DNA of 64,000 nt from Phycisphaeraceae bacterium (lineage in GTDB: Bacteria > Planctomycetota > Phycisphaerae > Phycisphaerales > UBA1924): the NCBI GenBank assembly GCA_020639195.1, contig JACKHB010000006.1:1-64000 (forward strand), written 5' to 3'. The notes under the pieces were generated by a model that saw only the letters and a list, made by a program, of their open reading frames with translations, did not search any database and was not told the DNA's origin. This document shows positions 26,994-36,483 of the stretch, piece after piece. Both the position numbers and the translations under genes were made by a program. Within the stretch, counting starts at the first letter, position 1; every line of letters begins with the position of its first letter.

Positions 26994-27566
26994 CCCGTGC
27001 AGTGCTCCGGGCCGGGTCGGCTCGCCCAAGAAGGCCAAACACTGGCATCCCCCGCGGCTGGCAGCCCTGGTGGCCTGGCAACCTTGCCGGCCCCGAGGCG
27101 CTCACCCCGCTTCAAGGTGCGCAGCCCCCGGCAGTCCGCCCGTTGCGCACCTTGCACACCTTCGCGTGGAACACGTTCCACGGCGGGTTGGTTCCAAAGA
27201 GCGCCATAGGGTGCCAAGGCCCTCTCTCTTGCCGCTTGGCATCCTTTGAGGACTTGGCATCCTTTGGAGAGTTGGCACCCTTTGGCGCAGAGCGTCGGGC
27301 GAGCGTCGCCCGGCCCCAGCCCACGGCCAATACCCCGATTGAGCCTCTCAAGAGGCACCCTCCGTGGAACGCGTTCCACAGCATGTGGCTCAAGGTGCGC
27401 AGGGCGAGAGAGTGGACCCCTTGCGCATCTCGTGGGGAAAGGCTTCATCAAGGGTTCATCAGTCGGTGCTCCGAGGTGCGCAAACCGAGTGAAGGTGCGC
27501 CGCCCAGGACAGTGCGCACCTTGCGCACCTTCATGTGAGACACCTCGCGTGCCCGATCGCCCCGTC
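26994..27566. other. Gene-free region with short direct and inverted repeats
   Basis: No convincing gene is present; open frames here are cysteine/arginine-rich and unlike neighbouring proteins. Visible structure: three tandem 18-base units (27235-27288), two palindromes GTGGAAC-NN-GTTCCAC (27166-27181 and 27364-27379, the second perfect), and at least six copies of GGTGCGCA or its complement (27116, 27144, 27394, 27475, 27513, 27522). Confidence 0.6.
27235..27288. repeat. Three tandem 18-base repeats
   Basis: Units at 27235, 27253 and 27271 share the core TTGGCAtCCTTTG with few substitutions. Read on the minus strand they would encode a Lys-Asp-Ala-Lys-Ser-Ser-type repeat, but no real gene is evident. 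Confidence 0.8.
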
Positions 27567-28334
27567 CTACTCCCCCACCCGCCCCGCCGCGTACACCCGC
27601 GTCTCGTACACCATCCGCACCACCCCGCCCCGCTCGTGCCGTGCGAACACATCGCGCAGCCGCCGCACCAGCTCATCGTGCCGCTCGCCCCGCTTGGGTG
27701 AGTACGAGGCGCTCATCGCCCGCCCGATCAGGCCCGCCCCATCCAGCTCGTGGAAGTTGGCGCACGCCCGCATGGAGGGCGGCTCGAACAGCCCCTCGCG
27801 CCAGATAACGGTCTCATCCAGGCCCCGCTTCTCCGCCGGGTCCTCCCCGTCGATGGCCTCGATGGCGGCGCAGTACTCTCGCGTCAGGGGATCGCGCCGA
27901 TCCCGGGCGTTCCACATCAGGACCAGCCGACCACCCGGACGCAGGATCCGGTGGAACTCGCGGATCGCCGCGGGCTGATCGAACCAGTGGAACGCCTGCG
28001 CGACCAGGACGAGCCCGACGCTGCCCGCGGCCAGCCCGGTCGCCTCGGCCCGGCCATCGCGCCACTGGATGGTGGCCCCCGGCGCGCTCGTCCCCGCCTC
28101 CCGCATCGCCTGATTCGGCTCGACCGCGATCACCCGCACGCCCCTCGCGGCCAGCGCCCGCGCCGAGATGCCCGTTCCCGCGCCCACATCCGCCGCGATC
28201 AGGCTCGACGCCTCGCCCAGCCCGTCCAGGATGGCGTCCACCGCCTCGGGCGGGTATCCCGGCCGGTACCGCACGTAGTCGGCGGCCCGATCGCTGAACC
28301 TCGTGGTCGGATTCGTCGCTGGCTCCACGTCCAC
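27567..28334 (-). CDS. Class I SAM-dependent methyltransferase
   Basis: A 255-residue methyltransferase. Motif I is LIAADVGAGTGISARALAARG, followed by the acidic VIAVEPNQAM. Then come LVAQAFHWFD and FHRILRPGGRLVLMWNARD, as in the UbiE/Cyclopropane-type class I group often called methyltransferase type 11. The start is GTG at 28334, sharing one base with the stop of the upstream VWA gene (TAGTG). The substrate cannot be told from sequence. Confidence 0.85.
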   Translation of the reverse strand: MDVEPATNPTTRFSDRAADYVRYRPGYPPEAVDAILDGLGEASSLIAADVGAGTGISARALAARGVRVIAVEPNQAMREAGTSAPGATIQWRDGRAEATGLAAGSVGLVLVAQAFHWFDQPAAIREFHRILRPGGRLVLMWNARDRRDPLTREYCAAIEAIDGEDPAEKRGLDETVIWREGLFEPPSMRACANFHELDGAGLIGRAMSASYSPKRGERHDELVRRLRDVFARHERGGVVRMVYETRVYAAGRVGE

Positions 28335-31300
28335 TAGCCCTTGTTCTCGTCCTCGGTCTCACCGCCGCCCATCCGCTCGCGCGCCCGTCGCTTGGCGGCC
28401 AGCAGGCCCCCGGTTCCCTCGCCCGGCGGCGCTTCGGGCTTCTGCTTCCTGACTTCGACCGGCTTGGTCTCCGTGGGTTCATCGTGGCGCGCGCCGCCGC
28501 CGCTCTCTTGGGCGGCCAGCCCTCCCAGGGCCCGCTTGCGCGCCTCGCGCAGCGCCGCCAGCCGGGTCGTCTCCTGCTGGCGCACCGTCCGCTCGGACAC
28601 CTCTCGCGCCTCGCGCTCGCCCAGCGCCGTCTCCGCGCCCCGCGTGCCCGATGTCACATCCGTCGCCCGTCGCCGCAGCCTCGACACCGCGCGCATCGCC
28701 CGACCGCTCCGCACGGCGACCGCCTCCGCCGCCGCGGCCCGGACGTCCGCGCCGAACTCCTTGCTCACCAGCCGGTCCCACGCGATGCGCCGGGTCCCCA
28801 CGTCGAGCAGGAACACGACGATCGTCCACAGCAGCAGCGATCGCCAGATGGGCGTGAGCGCGCGACGGGGCTCGACACCGTCGCGCGAGAACACCCCCGT
28901 CGCGGGCCCCATGACGTCCATCACGCGCCCGTCGCTCTCGCGGGCGATCTGCTCGAGCAGCGCCCGATCCGAGCGCAGCCGGCGCGTCTCCAGGCCCGAG
29001 GCCACCGACACGCCCCCCACCACCGCGCCCTGCGCGACCCCACCCTCGCGGGGCTTGGCGATCACGATCGCGTTGCCGCTGCCTCGGACCGGCACGCTGC
29101 CCTCGTACACGCCCGGCCCGATCTGGCTCAGCGTCGCTTCGACCGACTCTCCCTCGGGCAGGTACACCGTCGCCGGCACGCTCAGCAGGTCTCGCGGCGT
29201 CCCGTCGGAGTTGAACGCGTCCATTCGGACGCGCAGGTCATTGCCCTCGTGCCTCACGGCCAGGTCGAACCGGCCCGATCCCGGCGCGCGCGAGGCGAAC
29301 CGCGCAATTCGGGTCCACAGGTCCCGGTAGCCGGGCCAGTCCACCCACCGGCGCGACCACTCCCCATCCGCATCGGACGTGAACGCCACGACGCGGCCCA
29401 GCCCCACGTTCCAGTGCGCGAGCACGGGCTCACCCTGCGCGGTCACCAGCGCCGTCACCACGGTCGGCTCATCGCGCCGCTGCGTCAGCACCAGTCCCTC
29501 GAGCGTCGGGAACGCGCCGTCGCCCCCGAGCAACGGGCTGGTTCCATCACGCACCAGGGGTCGAAAGGGCGCCTCGCGGATCAACGGCTGGCGCACGACC
29601 CGCACCGCCCGCAGGAACACCCGGGGCAGCACGCCCGGGTTCAGGACCTGGTGGTACTTGCCCCCCCCCAGCGCCGCCATCTCCTCGAGGGTCTTGTCGT
29701 CCGCGTCGTCCCCCACGCCGATCGTGGTCAGCCGGATCCCCTGCGCCCGCATCTCCTCGGCGATCCCCGGCAACGACTCGGAGTTCATCGATCGGCCGTC
29801 GGTCAGGGCGATCACATGCTTGATCTTGGCATCCACCGCCGCCAGTTGACGCTGGGCCGCCCGGAGCGCGGGGCCGAGGTTCGTTCCTCCGCCGGCCCCG
29901 ATCGACAGGATCTTCGACGCCGTCGCGCGTGGGTCGCCGTTCTTGTCCAGCGGAACGATCACGTCCGTGCTTCCGCTGAAGGCGATCACACCGACGAGGT
30001 CCTGCTCGTCGAGCGTCTGCACGGCCAGGGCGGCGCTCTCGTTGGCGATCTGCTGCTTGGTGCGCGCAGAGCCCATGACGGGAATGCCCATCGATCCCGA
30101 ACTGTCGAGCACGAATACGACCGCCGCCTCGGGCTGCACCAGCTGCTCGGGCAGATCCAGCTTGACGGGCAGGATCGCCTCGACCAGCGTCCCCTTCCAC
30201 CCGCCCGCGCCAAAGCTGTCGGGCCCGCCGATCATCACCAGGCCGCCGCCAAGATCCTGCACGAACGTCGCGAGCAGCGCGTGCTGCGCGCGGCTCAGCG
30301 CCTCGGCCGGCACGTTCTGGAGCACGATCAGGTCGTAGCTCTGCAGCGACAGCAACTCGCCCGGCATCGCCACGGGCGAGACCATCTCCGTGCGGATGCC
30401 CTGCCCGCTGAGCGTCCGCGCGAGCAGGCCCTCGGGCCCGGCGAGCCTCGCGTCGCCCGCCCCATCCACGATCAGCACGGTGCCGACGCCCGGAGTCAGC
30501 GTGAAGGCCTCCGCGCTGTTGTTGGACAGCTGCCGATCCCCGAGATACCCACCCGCAGCGCCCGACGGGTCCGGCTCGTAGCGCGCCTGGAACCGGTGGA
30601 TGCGCCCGGCCTCGAGCGGCGCCTGCACCAGCACGGTGCTGATGCCCGGCTCCAGCCGCACCCGCTGGCCCACTCCGGGTGCCTCGCCGTTGAGATCAAC
30701 CGGCTCGCCCTCGCGGGTGATGTACAGCGTCCCCGAGGACTCACCCGCCGATCGCAACGTGACGCGCAGCGTGACGGGCGACTCGGCCATCGCCGTCGGC
30801 GGCGCATCGAGCGACTCCATCACGACCTCGCCGGTCACCGCGTACTCCAGCGGCACCACGTCGATCGGAACCTTTCCAAGGCGGTCTCCTGCCGCGCGCC
30901 GGGCGCTCTCGATCGCCATCCCGGAAGTGTCGTTGCCATCGCTGATGACGACGATCCGCCCCGCGGCGTCGGGCGGGATCAGCGACGCCGCCCGTGCGAT
31001 CGCGCTGCCGAGGTCGCTGCCCTCGCTCGACCGCACGTCCGTCCAACGCTCCAGCGGATCGGCCATCGAGGGCGCCGCCAGTGAGATCGCGCGCCCATCG
31101 AACACGACGACGCCCACCAGGTCGTCCGCGCCGCGCTGCGCCACGACCCGCTCGATCCACGACCGCGCCAGATCCACCGCTCCCAGCAATCTCCCATCGG
31201 CGTCGCGTCCATTGGGCCCGTACAGCCGAACCGAATCGGAGACGTCCACGACCACGACCACGGCCAGGCGGTCCGTCGTGCGAACGATGCTCGCCCCCGC

Positions 31301-31462
31301 CAGCAATCCCGACACCAGCGCCAGCAGCAGCGTGCGCAGCACCACCGCCGACCAGCGTCTCACGCGGCTCATCGACGCGAACCACCGGATCGCGATGACC
31401 CCGCACGGCGCCGCCAGAAGCAGCGTCAGCAGCCACAGCGGCTGGGCGAAAGAAACCCCCAT
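28334..31462 (-). CDS. Membrane protein with two VWA domains and a glutamine-amidotransferase-like domain
   Basis: A 1042-residue protein. Two N-terminal membrane helices (about residues 8-28 and 38-60) precede a VWA region with the metal motif DVSDS (near 74). A GATase1-like fold follows (VLIVDGAGDARL to GGGLVMIGGPDSFG), then a second VWA domain with DSSGSMG and EMAALGGGKYHQV. A last helix near 880 (LLLWTIVVFLLDVG) leads to a charged cytoplasmic tail. Such proteins in planctomycetes probably scaffold envelope complexes. Its ATG follows directly on the stop of the upstream gene (TAGATG), so they are co-translated. Confidence 0.85.
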   Translation of the reverse strand: MGVSFAQPLWLLTLLLAAPCGVIAIRWFASMSRVRRWSAVVLRTLLLALVSGLLAGASIVRTTDRLAVVVVVDVSDSVRLYGPNGRDADGRLLGAVDLARSWIERVVAQRGADDLVGVVVFDGRAISLAAPSMADPLERWTDVRSSEGSDLGSAIARAASLIPPDAAGRIVVISDGNDTSGMAIESARRAAGDRLGKVPIDVVPLEYAVTGEVVMESLDAPPTAMAESPVTLRVTLRSAGESSGTLYITREGEPVDLNGEAPGVGQRVRLEPGISTVLVQAPLEAGRIHRFQARYEPDPSGAAGGYLGDRQLSNNSAEAFTLTPGVGTVLIVDGAGDARLAGPEGLLARTLSGQGIRTEMVSPVAMPGELLSLQSYDLIVLQNVPAEALSRAQHALLATFVQDLGGGLVMIGGPDSFGAGGWKGTLVEAILPVKLDLPEQLVQPEAAVVFVLDSSGSMGIPVMGSARTKQQIANESAALAVQTLDEQDLVGVIAFSGSTDVIVPLDKNGDPRATASKILSIGAGGGTNLGPALRAAQRQLAAVDAKIKHVIALTDGRSMNSESLPGIAEEMRAQGIRLTTIGVGDDADDKTLEEMAALGGGKYHQVLNPGVLPRVFLRAVRVVRQPLIREAPFRPLVRDGTSPLLGGDGAFPTLEGLVLTQRRDEPTVVTALVTAQGEPVLAHWNVGLGRVVAFTSDADGEWSRRWVDWPGYRDLWTRIARFASRAPGSGRFDLAVRHEGNDLRVRMDAFNSDGTPRDLLSVPATVYLPEGESVEATLSQIGPGVYEGSVPVRGSGNAIVIAKPREGGVAQGAVVGGVSVASGLETRRLRSDRALLEQIARESDGRVMDVMGPATGVFSRDGVEPRRALTPIWRSLLLWTIVVFLLDVGTRRIAWDRLVSKEFGADVRAAAAEAVAVRSGRAMRAVSRLRRRATDVTSGTRGAETALGEREAREVSERTVRQQETTRLAALREARKRALGGLAAQESGGGARHDEPTETKPVEVRKQKPEAPPGEGTGGLLAAKRRARERMGGGETEDENKG

Positions 31463-34111
31463 CTATCCACCACTCGGGCGGTCGGTCTGCAGCCGCTTGT
31501 ACACCCTTCGCAGCAGCCCGCCCAGTCGCGCCGGCACGGCCTGCTGCTCGATCGCGCGTTCGGCGCTCTGCGCCGCCTCGCGGATCGGGCCCTCGAGCAG
31601 GGGCTCTCTCGACATCTCGCCGCGAGGCCCGTCCTCATCGGTGAACCACTCGGCGATCACGCGTTGCCGGGCGCCGGCCTCGGCCTCCCGATCACGCAGA
31701 TCAACGTCTTCCCCCGTGCGCTCGGCCAGGCGGCCCGGATCCTCGCTCGTCCCTTGGCGCTCCACCACGCCGCCATCGCCGGGAGTCGGCGAAGGGCCGG
31801 GCCTTGTGGGCCGGCCATCCTCGCGGGGGCTGGGTTCGAGCATCCGCTGCGCGCGATCCCGAAGGTCCCGCGCACGCTGCTGATCTCGCTCGCCTTGCTC
31901 GCGCTGGTCCTGCATCTCTCGCAGACGCTCGCGGAGTTCTCTCAGCGACCCGCGATCATCAACGGGAGGTTGCTCACGATCCTGCGTCGGCGCTGGCCCT
32001 TCGGATCGCGTGCCCTCGCCGTCCGGGGATGCATCAGGATCGCCGTTTCCGGCCGGGCTCTGGCCATCGGCGCCATTGGGCTGTGGTTTGTCTCCCGAGC
32101 CCCGACTCGCGGGATCGACGACCTGCGGCCCCTGCTCGTCGGATGTCCCCGGTGGCTCATCCTGCGCGCCTGCGGGCGGTGTCGAGCGCTCAGCCCCCTC
32201 GCCCTGTTCGGTCCCCTTCGGCTGGTCCGCGCCCCCTGGCTCTGCCGGCTCCTGCGACCCAGCGGAATCCTCTTGCCGCGCACCTTCCTGCTTCGGCCCT
32301 TCCTGCTGCCCTTGCTGTTGTGTGCCCGGCTCTGCGGGCCGTTGCTCGGCGCCTTGTGAGTCGCCACGCTCTGATTGCTGTCCGGAGTCGGAACTCTCGC
32401 CGGAGTGCTCTTGACCCTGTTCGGACTGTTGCTGCTGCGATCCGTCGGCGCTCGTTCCGCCCTGTTGCTCCTGGGGCTGTTGCTCCTGGGTCTGCACGCC
32501 CTCAGCGCCGTCCTGCTTGGGCTCTCCCGCCGGCTGCGCATCGGGCCCGTCTCCCTGCGTGCCCGACGACCCCTCGCCGGAATCTCCGTCCGAGCCCGAC
32601 GGATCCCGACGCTCGCCCTCGCGACCGCTGTCCGGCTTTTCGCCCGAGTCTTGCTCTTCGCGACCGCTCTCGGCGCCCGGTTCGTTGGAATCCTGTCCAC
32701 GCGGCTGCTCTTCCTGCGAAGGGCTCTCCGCGCGGTTCGCCGATCGTTCGATCGCCTCTGCGAGCCGCTCTGCGCGCTCCTTTGCCTCCCTTTGCGCCTC
32801 TCGCTGCCGATTCTGTCGTGCGATCTCCTCGGCCCGCTTCTGCGCGGTTGCGTCGTCCAGGCCCTGCTCGCGCAACTCATTGGCGATCGCTTCCTCATCG
32901 GTCCCCGTCGGCGGAGGGATTCCCCCCTCGCGTCCCGGTGGGGGCGTGGCGCTCGATTCGGGCAACGGCGCGGGCTCTTCCTGCTTCGGCGTGTCGCTCT
33001 CGGCAGGCTGATCCGCGCGGGGCGAATCCTCCGCTTCGCGAGACGGCGCATCGGGCGAGTCCTGCCCCGGCCGCTCGGACGATTCCATCGCCGAGTCTTC
33101 CGATGCGCCCGCCGGCTGCGGATCCGGCGCGGACTCGGCCGACTCCCGGACCCGCTCGGCCAACTCGCGCAGCGACCGTGTGATCCTCTCTCGCTCCGCG
33201 GGGGAGAGTTCATCCAGGCGCCGCTCAAGCGCCTCCGCCGCCCGTTCCGCTCCCGCGAAATCCCCCTCTCGCAGCCGGTCCACCAGGTCCTCAACCGCCG
33301 ATTCGTTCGACTCGACGCGCTCGGCCTGGGCCAACCGCTCCCGCAGTTCCCGGCTCGCCTCGCGCTCCTGGCGCGCCCGCTGCTCGAACTCTTCCGCCAC
33401 GCGATCCACGGCCTCCGACGCCCTCGCCGCGGCCTCTTCTCCCGACAGCCGCCCGCCGGCCAACTCTCGCTCCACGTCCTCGAGCAGCCGGATCGATTCC
33501 TCGCGCTCTGGGTCCGGAATCTCCGATCGGGGCTCTCGCCTCAGTTCGCTCGCGACCTGCCGCAGGCCCGTCAGCGCCTCGGTCGTCGGCGCATCCAGCG
33601 TCGGCGCATCGCTGCGCGCCACGTGCGGCATCAGGACAGCCGCGCCAAATCCCAGCAGCGCAACCGTCGGCCACGCCACCCACGCCCAGCCCGCGCGATA
33701 CCTCACGGCCCGCCTCGCGCTCACACCCTGCGCCGCGCGCTCGCCTTCCCGCGCCGCCCACGCCTCGAATGGCCCGGGCGTGGCGCCGCCAGAGGAGAAC
33801 GCGAGCGCCGTCGTCAGCCGATCGTCGAGATCGTGCGATGCATCCAGCCTCTGGGCAGCCTGCAGGAGCGTTGGCCGGCGCACGGCAGCCCACAGCCCGG
33901 CGCCTACCACGCCACCGATGCCAAGCCCCGCGCCCGAGATCCACGGATCGATGGACCAGCCCGCCAGACGCCCCACCACCAGCGCGCCAAGCCAGCCCGC
34001 GCTCGCGCCGAGCAGCCCATACCCCAGCGCAGAGACGAACCGCGCCACCGTCATCCGCCGGCGCGTCCTGCTCGCGGCGAACCGCGTCCTTGGACACCCT
34101 CGGTCCATCAC
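31463..34111 (-). CDS. Membrane-anchored low-complexity Glu/Gln/Ser/Pro-rich protein
   Basis: An 882-residue protein. Membrane helices lie at about residues 25-50, 56-76 and 145-165, then a long charged helical region (VEEFEQRARQEREASRELRE). From ~340 to ~790 it is low-complexity, rich in Glu, Gln, Ser, Pro and Gly, hence probably disordered. The C-terminus regains a helical segment (AQSAERAIEQQAVPARL). No enzyme motif is seen. ATG at 34111 or 34054 could be the start. It is immediately upstream of, and touching, the VWA/GATase gene, suggesting the two products form one envelope assembly. Confidence 0.75.
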   Translation of the reverse strand: MMDRGCPRTRFAASRTRRRMTVARFVSALGYGLLGASAGWLGALVVGRLAGWSIDPWISGAGLGIGGVVGAGLWAAVRRPTLLQAAQRLDASHDLDDRLTTALAFSSGGATPGPFEAWAAREGERAAQGVSARRAVRYRAGWAWVAWPTVALLGFGAAVLMPHVARSDAPTLDAPTTEALTGLRQVASELRREPRSEIPDPEREESIRLLEDVERELAGGRLSGEEAAARASEAVDRVAEEFEQRARQEREASRELRERLAQAERVESNESAVEDLVDRLREGDFAGAERAAEALERRLDELSPAERERITRSLRELAERVRESAESAPDPQPAGASEDSAMESSERPGQDSPDAPSREAEDSPRADQPAESDTPKQEEPAPLPESSATPPPGREGGIPPPTGTDEEAIANELREQGLDDATAQKRAEEIARQNRQREAQREAKERAERLAEAIERSANRAESPSQEEQPRGQDSNEPGAESGREEQDSGEKPDSGREGERRDPSGSDGDSGEGSSGTQGDGPDAQPAGEPKQDGAEGVQTQEQQPQEQQGGTSADGSQQQQSEQGQEHSGESSDSGQQSERGDSQGAEQRPAEPGTQQQGQQEGPKQEGARQEDSAGSQEPAEPGGADQPKGTEQGEGAERSTPPAGAQDEPPGTSDEQGPQVVDPASRGSGDKPQPNGADGQSPAGNGDPDASPDGEGTRSEGPAPTQDREQPPVDDRGSLRELRERLREMQDQREQGERDQQRARDLRDRAQRMLEPSPREDGRPTRPGPSPTPGDGGVVERQGTSEDPGRLAERTGEDVDLRDREAEAGARQRVIAEWFTDEDGPRGEMSREPLLEGPIREAAQSAERAIEQQAVPARLGGLLRRVYKRLQTDRPSGG

Positions 34112-34162
34112 GTCATTGTATTCGACCGAGCGCCCCCCGCTGCTCGCGTTCTACTCTCCGGC

Positions 34163-35200
34163 ATGCCCGCCCGTGACATGGACGTGACAGGGACACTCCT
34201 TCGACTGCTCCGCAGCGACCGCCTGAGCGAGCCGGAATCCGAAACCCTGTTCACGCACATCCTCCAGGGCCGCCTCGACGACGCCCAGATCGCCGCCGTC
34301 CTCGCGCTGATCCAGGCTCGTGGCCCGTCGATCGACGAACTCGTGGGCGCCGCCCGGGCCATGCGGGCGCATGTTGCCGGCGTCCCCGCCCCCGAAGACG
34401 GAGTCCCGCTGCTCGACACCGCCGGCACCGGCGGCACGCGCAAGACCTTCAACGTCTCCACGGCCGCCGCGATCCTCGCCGTCGCCGCCGCCCCCGGCCG
34501 CCTCCGCATCGCCAAGCACGGCAACCGCAGCCGCACGGGGCGCGGCTCGGCCGAAGTCCTCGGCCTGCTCGGCGTCCGACTCGACGCCCCGCCCGAGGTC
34601 CAGGCCCGCTGCCTCGCCGACATCGGCATCTGCTTCTGCTTCGCGATCCACCACCACCCCGCGGCGAAGCACGCCGCGGGCGTGCGCAAGAGCCTCGGCG
34701 TCCCCACGATCTTCAATTTGCTCGGCCCCCTGACCAACCCCGCCGGCGCGACCCGCCAGCTCATGGGCGTCTACGCCCCGCACCTAGTCCAGCCCATCGC
34801 CCAGACCCTCCAGCGCCTCGGGGCCCAGCGCGCCATGGTCGTCCACAGCGACGACGGGCTCGACGAGATCTCGCTGTCCGACCTGACCCGCGTCGCCCAT
34901 CTGAACAACGGCCACGTGACGGTCGAAACCATCGACCCGAAGGCTCTCGGCCTCACCCCCGCACCCATCGACGCCATCACCGCCCGCGATGTGGGCCACG
35001 CCGTCCAGATGATCCGCGACGTCTTCGCCGGCCAGCCCGGCCCCGCGCGCGACGCGGTCGCCCTCAACGCCGCGGCGGTCCTGGTCATCGCCGATGCCGC
35101 GCCGACGATGGCCGATGGGTTGAAGATGGCATTCGCCGGCCTCGATTCCGGTGCGGCCGTGCAAGCGCTGGCGTCCCTGTGTGCCACCTCCAACGTTTGA
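34163..35200 (+). CDS. trpD: Anthranilate phosphoribosyltransferase
   Basis: This enzyme transfers phosphoribose from PRPP to anthranilate, step two of tryptophan synthesis. The 345-residue protein shows LLDTAGTGGTRKTFNVST (the PRPP loop), IAKHGNRSRTGRGSAEVL, HHPAAKHAAGVRKSLGVPTIFNLLGPLTNPA and VVHSDDGLDEIS. The start at 34163 was chosen because upstream frame sequence is antisense to the low-complexity gene; ATG at 34178 is an alternative. serA follows after 28 bases. trpA lies 25 kb away, so the trp genes are scattered. Confidence 0.96.
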   Translation: MPARDMDVTGTLLRLLRSDRLSEPESETLFTHILQGRLDDAQIAAVLALIQARGPSIDELVGAARAMRAHVAGVPAPEDGVPLLDTAGTGGTRKTFNVSTAAAILAVAAAPGRLRIAKHGNRSRTGRGSAEVLGLLGVRLDAPPEVQARCLADIGICFCFAIHHHPAAKHAAGVRKSLGVPTIFNLLGPLTNPAGATRQLMGVYAPHLVQPIAQTLQRLGAQRAMVVHSDDGLDEISLSDLTRVAHLNNGHVTVETIDPKALGLTPAPIDAITARDVGHAVQMIRDVFAGQPGPARDAVALNAAAVLVIADAAPTMADGLKMAFAGLDSGAAVQALASLCATSNV

Positions 35201-35228
35201 CCTCAAGCGGACCGATACAACTCGCACG

Positions 35229-36467
35229 ATGACCCCGACCAGCTTCCCCAAGTCCGCCATTCGCGCCGTCCTCCTCGAGGGCATCCACGCCTCTGCGCAG
35301 ACGCGCCTCGAGGCCGACTCGCTCGGCGTCCGCGCGGAACGCGCCGCCATCGATGGCCCGGCCCTGCGCGACGCTATCGCCGACGCCCACCTCCTGGGCA
35401 TCCGCTCGCGCACGAAGCTCACCGCGGACCTTCTCGACGCCGCGCCTCGCCTGCTCGCCATCGGCTGCTTCTGCATCGGCACCGACCAGGTCGATCTCCG
35501 CGCCGCGCGCGCCCGGGGCATCCCCGTCTTCAACGCCCCCTTCAGCAACACCCGCAGCGTCGCCGAACTCACTCTCGCCGAGATCATCGCCCTGAGTCGG
35601 CGCATGTCCGAACGCTCCGCCGCCCTCCACGCCGGACGCTGGGACAAGTCCGCCTCGGGCGCCCATGAGGTCCGAGGCCGCACGCTCGGCATCGTCGGCT
35701 ACGGACACATTGGCTCGCAGGTCTCGGTCCTGGCCGAGTCGCTGGGCATGCGCGTCCTGTTCTACGACGTGGCGCCCAAGCTCGCCTTGGGCAACGCCCG
35801 TGCCGTCGCCTCCCTCGACGATCTGCTGGCCGCCTCTGATGTCATCACGCTCCATGTCCCCGACACGCCCGCGACGCGAGGCCTCATCGGCCCGCGCCAG
35901 ATCAATCAGATGCGTCCGGGCGCATCGCTCATCAACAATGCTCGGGGCGGCGTGGTCGATCTGAGCGCGCTCGCCGACGCCCTGCGCGAGGGCCGACTGT
36001 CCGGCGCCGCCGTCGATGTATTCCCGCGCGAGCCCTCCGGCGCCGAGGAACCCTTCGATTGTCCGCTCCGTTCGCTGCCCAACGTCATCCTCACTCCCCA
36101 CATCGGAGGCAGCACCCAGGAGGCCCAGGAGGCCATCGGCGCCGACGTCGCGGCCAAGCTCCTGCGCTTTCTCAACGTCGGCTCGACGCTCGGGGCGGTC
36201 AACGTCCCGGAAGTGGATCTCCCGTCCCAGCAGGGCCCCGACGCCCGCCGCCACCGAGTCCTGCACTTCCACCGCAACGTCCCCGGCGTGCTGAGCAAGA
36301 TGCACCGACTCATCGCCGATCTCGGCGCCAACGTCGCGGGCGAGTACCTCCGCACGCTCGACGACCTCGGCTATGTCGTGCTCGATGTCGATCCCACCGA
36401 CTCAGCGCCGATCGTGGATGGCCTGCGGACCATCCCCGAGACCATCCGAGTCCGCGAATTGTGGTAG
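35229..36467 (+). CDS. serA: D-3-phosphoglycerate dehydrogenase
   Basis: This NAD-dependent enzyme starts serine synthesis. It has 412 residues, the length of the E. coli-type enzyme. The Rossmann motif is GIVGYGHIGSQVSVLAESLG. Catalytic-region segments are FNAPFSNTRSVAELTL, INNARGGVVD and ILTPHIGGSTQEAQ. The C-terminal ~75 residues (HFHRNVPGVLSKMHRLIAD) form an ACT domain that in this type binds serine as feedback inhibitor. It follows trpD; serine is the co-substrate for the last tryptophan step. Confidence 0.96.
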   Translation: MTPTSFPKSAIRAVLLEGIHASAQTRLEADSLGVRAERAAIDGPALRDAIADAHLLGIRSRTKLTADLLDAAPRLLAIGCFCIGTDQVDLRAARARGIPVFNAPFSNTRSVAELTLAEIIALSRRMSERSAALHAGRWDKSASGAHEVRGRTLGIVGYGHIGSQVSVLAESLGMRVLFYDVAPKLALGNARAVASLDDLLAASDVITLHVPDTPATRGLIGPRQINQMRPGASLINNARGGVVDLSALADALREGRLSGAAVDVFPREPSGAEEPFDCPLRSLPNVILTPHIGGSTQEAQEAIGADVAAKLLRFLNVGSTLGAVNVPEVDLPSQQGPDARRHRVLHFHRNVPGVLSKMHRLIADLGANVAGEYLRTLDDLGYVVLDVDPTDSAPIVDGLRTIPETIRVRELW

Positions 36468-36483
36468 CCGGCCGCCGGGCCCC

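Noticed and set aside
27112..27393. Hexapeptide-repeat protein on the minus strand covering the 18-base repeats
   Set aside because: No ribosome site, odd composition and the frame crosses the palindromes; the repeat is better treated as DNA structure.
26909..27676. A 255-codon open frame on the minus strand across the repeat-rich spacer
   Set aside because: Its composition (Cys/Gly/Arg-rich start, antisense to neighbouring genes) and the repeats argue against coding.
32375..34162. Long plus-strand frame upstream of trpD
   Set aside because: It is antisense to the low-complexity membrane protein gene; only the part from 34163 matches trpD.
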